Assembly: GCF_901933205.1 (NCBI RefSeq)
Contig: NC_044585.1
Span: 8,928,001-8,992,000, forward strand
DNA length: 64,000 nt
Reading direction: 5' to 3'
DNA from: Camarhynchus parvulus
Lineage: Eukaryota > Chordata > Aves > Passeriformes > Thraupidae
Shown: positions 60,881 through 64,000 of the stretch, piece after piece
How positions within the stretch are numbered: position 1 is the first letter of the stretch
How the letters are laid out: every line of letters begins with the position of its first letter
Translations under genes and position numbers: made by a program
The notes under the pieces: model-generated
The model's input: the letters and a program-made list of their open reading frames with translations, nothing else
The model's database searches: none
Told to the model about the DNA's origin: nothing

Positions 60881-62130
60881 TGGACTCGTGCAGCTTTTTC
60901 CAGGCTGTTGAGAGTGATTTTATTTTCCACAAGCTTCCTTCTCCCCTTTGGAAAGGGAAACAAGCAGGTCTGCTGTCGGCTGCCTTACAGCCAGGGAGAA
61001 AACAGTGTGGATAAGTGGCTGGGCTGACAGCAGAGCATGTGTTGGTGGCGGCTGGCACTGGTTTGTACTGGTCTTGCACCATGCCATTGCAGGCTGCTCC
61101 CCGTGCCTCTGCTGCCTTGGTTTGGGGCACTCGTGGGTTTGCCTGCAGAGACAGGCTGGGAAAAATGCCTTGGAGCTGTGAGCCCTGGCTGGAGGCAAGT
61201 GGGATGGTGCTGCTCTCCTCCAGGGAGGGGGCTCAGCTGCTCCTGCTGCTGGGGGCTGCTGCCAGCCCATATGCAGTGGGGCTGGAGCTCTGTCTCCAGC
61301 CTGGAGCTGGCAGTTTGGAGGAAACCCATTGGCACAGGTCAGGCTGCTGGCAGAGCAGAGTGCTGCTTTAGGGAGCTGTTGGCCAGGCCTGGGGAGTGCC
61401 TGATGTTTAAAAGATCAGAAACATGAAACCAGAACTAGCCAGTGAAAACAAGGGATTTTTGCTCAGGCTCCACAATTGCTGCCTGCTGCTCTGCTTCTGC
61501 TATTATAGCACTTCCTACAGTGCCAGGAGCTAATCCAGGCTTCCCTCTGTGCTGGGCTCTCAGCTGCATGGAGCTGCTGAGCCTGCAGCCAGCGTGTCAC
61601 TTGCTGGCTGGGCCCTTGCCCTGAGGGCCCAGGACAGACTGCTGGGTCACCTTGGGGGACAGACAGACACCAGGCAGTGCCTCCATCACCACCCCGCACC
61701 GGTGGGGAGAGCTCTGCCCTGAGCATGGCACAGCTCAGGGCCGGGCTTCTGCCTGTGCCATCACAGCCCTGGTGCCAGTGGCTCTGCGGTCACGGGCCTC
61801 TGCAGATGTGGTATGTGATAGCCAGGGTGCTGGGGGTCTGCCTGGGTTCCTCAGCAGGTTACTGTGGGGCTGGGATGTGCCTGAACCCTCTTAGGGACTT
61901 GGTGTCTCCTGCCAACATCTCACAGCCCCCAGCCTCTCTCTCTGAGTTATGCCTTGGCTTTCAAGTCAGACAAGCTGAATCTATGGAGTTGCTTTATATG
62001 AATTATTATTATAGGATCAAGATTTTTTATTTCCTAAAAGCCATTTTTTCCAGAGGCACAGTAGTGTGTGCACTCTTGCTGTCTGCCCATCCCAAGGAAC
62101 ACCTACCAAACACCCCTGAGAGAAGGGACA

Positions 62131-62262
62131 CATGGAATCAATTCAGCTGGAAAAGACCTGAGATCACTGAGTTCAACCTTTGACCACCTTGTCAACTAGA
62201 CCATGGCACTCAGTGCCACATTCAGCCATTTCTTGAACATACCTGGAGTTTGAATCCCTTCA
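62131..62262 (-). mobile_element. Diverged CR1 LINE fragment
   Basis: CATGGAATCAATTCAGCTGG, AAAGACCTGAGATCACTGAG, TTCAACC, CAACTAGACCATGGCACTCAG, TGCCACATTCAGCCATTTC and ACCTGGAGTTTGAATCCCT follow the order of the older CR1 subfamily tail (ATCACTGAGTCCAACC type) in minus orientation. It is more diverged than the two intronic copies. Confidence 0.8.
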
Positions 62263-63059
62263 AAGCAGGGAGTGAGTGCCCTGGCTGTGTTCCTGGGTGA
62301 AAGATGGGTGTCCTCACCTCTCTTGGGTAATGGAAGTCCCACATGGAGAGTGTCCCTCAGAAACAGAACTGTGTAGAAGAGATTTCCTGAACCCTTCTAA
62401 GCACAGGTTGTGGGGTGCTGGGCTCCTGTTTCTTGGTGCTGCATTGCCACTGAAACTGGCAATCCCAAATGCCTTCCTGCACTGCCTATGATGTGGTTAA
62501 AGCCCTGGAGCAGATGCCCCTGTCCTGGCAGGAGCCAGGAAGCCTTGTACAGCATGGTGATTCCTGCTCTGCTGTGTGGAGACAAGGACATGAGTGGCCA
62601 CTTTCTCTGCAGGCCACAGTCAAGTCTTTCATCCTGGCTTTGTTTGCAGTGCTGACATTCACACAGATTCCAATTTCTGCCGCCAGCGTGGCAAAAGTCT
62701 TGCAGGCACCTCTCCAAGCACGTCCTTGGTCTTGCCTCATCTTGTGTGGATCAATAGGCTGCTCGGGGTGTGCTGCTCACTGGAGCCTTGCTGCTGTCAC
62801 TGGGGACCCACCCATGCCCACCCTCTGCAGTGGAAGGAAGGCAACCAGATGTTCCTCATGGGCTCAGGAGACAGGAACATGGAAACAAAGCTTGGCCATT
62901 GTTCACGTCTCGTACTGCTGGTGTGCTCTGCTGGGCCAAGGAATGCTGCTGAAGCACAGCATGATGAAGGGCCTTGCAGCACTATTGTGCTGGGGCTCCA
63001 CTAACCAGCCCCAGAGAAATCCTGCTGCGGGCTCAGCAGGGAATGGATGGACATCTTCC

Positions 63060-63125
63060 ACGCCAGACATTAGCTTTTGACTGGGATGTGCATGTTAATG
63101 AGATGCAAGGGTATCACAGCTCAGG
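63060..63125. promoter_or_regulatory. Candidate POU/homeodomain element
   Basis: CATGTTAATGAGATGCAAGG (63,091-63,110) joins a TAATGAG homeodomain-like site to an ATGCAA octamer half-site. It is a short element in unique sequence. Confidence 0.25.
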
Positions 63126-64000
63126 TCTGAATGTTTTCTGAGTTTTTCTGAAGACCCTTAGCACTCTGTGCCAAGAAAATGCTCCAAGGAAGGCTGTATT
63201 TGTGTCTGGTGCTCCCAGCCACAGGAACGGAAGGAGGATATGAAAATGAGTAATTATCTTTAAAAGTTATCCAGATGCACTTGCTGACCTTTCTTTTGTG
63301 CACCCTGAACTGGTTTCCATCTCCCTTGCTGTAGTTTCTCAAAATCTCGGAGAAAATGAATTTCCGAAGGATGACGGGAGGGGAAAGCAGTGAAGTCAGA
63401 TGTGAATTTCACAACATGTGAAATGTCTTGTTTAACTGACAGAGCAGCAGCCAGCCTGTTTCTCTCGGAGCTTTTGCCCATGGTGATGAAGCTCTGCAGG
63501 GCAGCAATGGGGAGCAGCTACTGGGGCAGAGATGGGCATTACCCTGCTCCCAGCCACTGCTCCTGGCTGCAGCATGCTGAGATCCTGGCTCCACTGCCTG
63601 TTTATGAAAGAAAAAATGTTTGCCTTTTTTTTTTCCTTTTTTTTCCCCCCAAATTGTTCCTGTTCCCCATGAGAGTGGATTTTAAGCCCTTCCCAAGTTT
63701 TTCATGAGTAGGTTTGTTAGTGCTGGTTGAGACTGCTGTCCCTCCCCCTGCAGAGGGGAGCAGTGCTGGCCTGGAGCTGTGCTCTGGGGTGGGAGCAGTG
63801 CTGCTGGAGGGGTCTCTGGTCAGGCCAGCTGCTGGAGGGATGAGCCATGCTCCCTGGAGCTGAGGGAAGGCACAGAAGCAGGGGCAGCTCTGCACAGCTC
63901 CTGCAGGCACCCGGCAGGCTTCAGTGTGTCTGGGCTGGGGGGATTTGTCCAGAGAGAGCAGCAGGACTCTGTGCTCCTGCACAGGACTGTTCTAGGCTGG

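Larger units (their letters stand above)
41775..64000. other. Downstream intergenic region (gene desert), no gene recognised
   Basis: About 22 kb with no frame that looks coding. The open frames are short (at most about 203 codons), mostly Ser/Gly/Cys/Leu-rich, and overlapped in other phases. I see no tRNA, rRNA or recognisable structural RNA. The contents are unique DNA, one CR1 tail (62,131-62,262), small tandem duplications and several AT-rich motif-dense islands listed separately. In mammals the 3' flank of MN1 is likewise gene-poor, so this fits conserved synteny, but no neighbouring gene is reached to prove it. Confidence 0.6.

Noticed and set aside
62469..63080. 203-codon plus-strand open frame in the downstream desert
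   Set aside because: Cys/Ser/Ala-rich with no domain, several overlapping frames, and no splice or promoter context.
1..64000. CRISPR arrays, bacterial operons or prophage
   Set aside because: No spaced direct repeats, operons or Shine-Dalgarno-led genes; the sequence is vertebrate.

Overview
The window is vertebrate nuclear DNA and almost certainly from a bird. It holds diverged CR1 retroelement tails, which are typical of birds and other sauropsids, has a low repeat load, strong CpG islands and compact introns. I see no bacterial, plasmid or viral gene organisation. The only protein-coding gene I can support is MN1 (meningioma 1, transcriptional coregulator), on the plus strand and complete in two coding exons. 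I recognise it from the whole length of the translated product. The species is not determinable by eye; a neoavian bird is my guess.

Layout. Bases 1-5,200 are upstream intergenic DNA with no gene I can support. Bases 5,200-6,190 are a CpG island with a 30-bp tandem repeat and a CTCF-like site. Bases 6,190-6,480 are an abrupt AT-rich, motif-dense island. Bases 6,480-7,353 are a second CpG-rich block with the probable core promoter and a 5' leader that carries several short upstream ORFs. Bases 7,354-10,789 are the very large first coding exon (1,145 codons plus one base). Bases 10,790-36,830 are a single 26-kb intron with two CR1 fragments, several small tandem duplications, an AT-rich block that looks slowly evolving, and two isolated CpG-rich spots. 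Bases 36,831-37,018 are the second coding exon (62 residues and the stop). Bases 37,019 to about 41,770 are a long 3' UTR ending at a well-formed polyadenylation site. The remaining 22 kb is downstream intergenic DNA with one CR1 tail, small tandem repeats and several AT-rich islands dense in homeodomain/POU-type motifs, which are candidate enhancers.

The spliced product is 1,207 residues, against about 1,320 in human as I recall it. It is a low-complexity, Pro/Gly/Gln/Ser-rich nuclear coregulator without a recognisable DNA-binding domain. The most interesting points are: a weak intron donor with an in-frame read-through end that would give a C-terminally altered MN1; an exact DSGxxS phosphodegron-type motif; clustered upstream ORFs; an isolated CpG-rich antisense ORF in the intron; and palindromic homeodomain/POU-like elements in the 3' gene desert. 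I found no new multi-gene system. Conservation claims for non-coding blocks are inferences from base composition and motif texture and need alignment.
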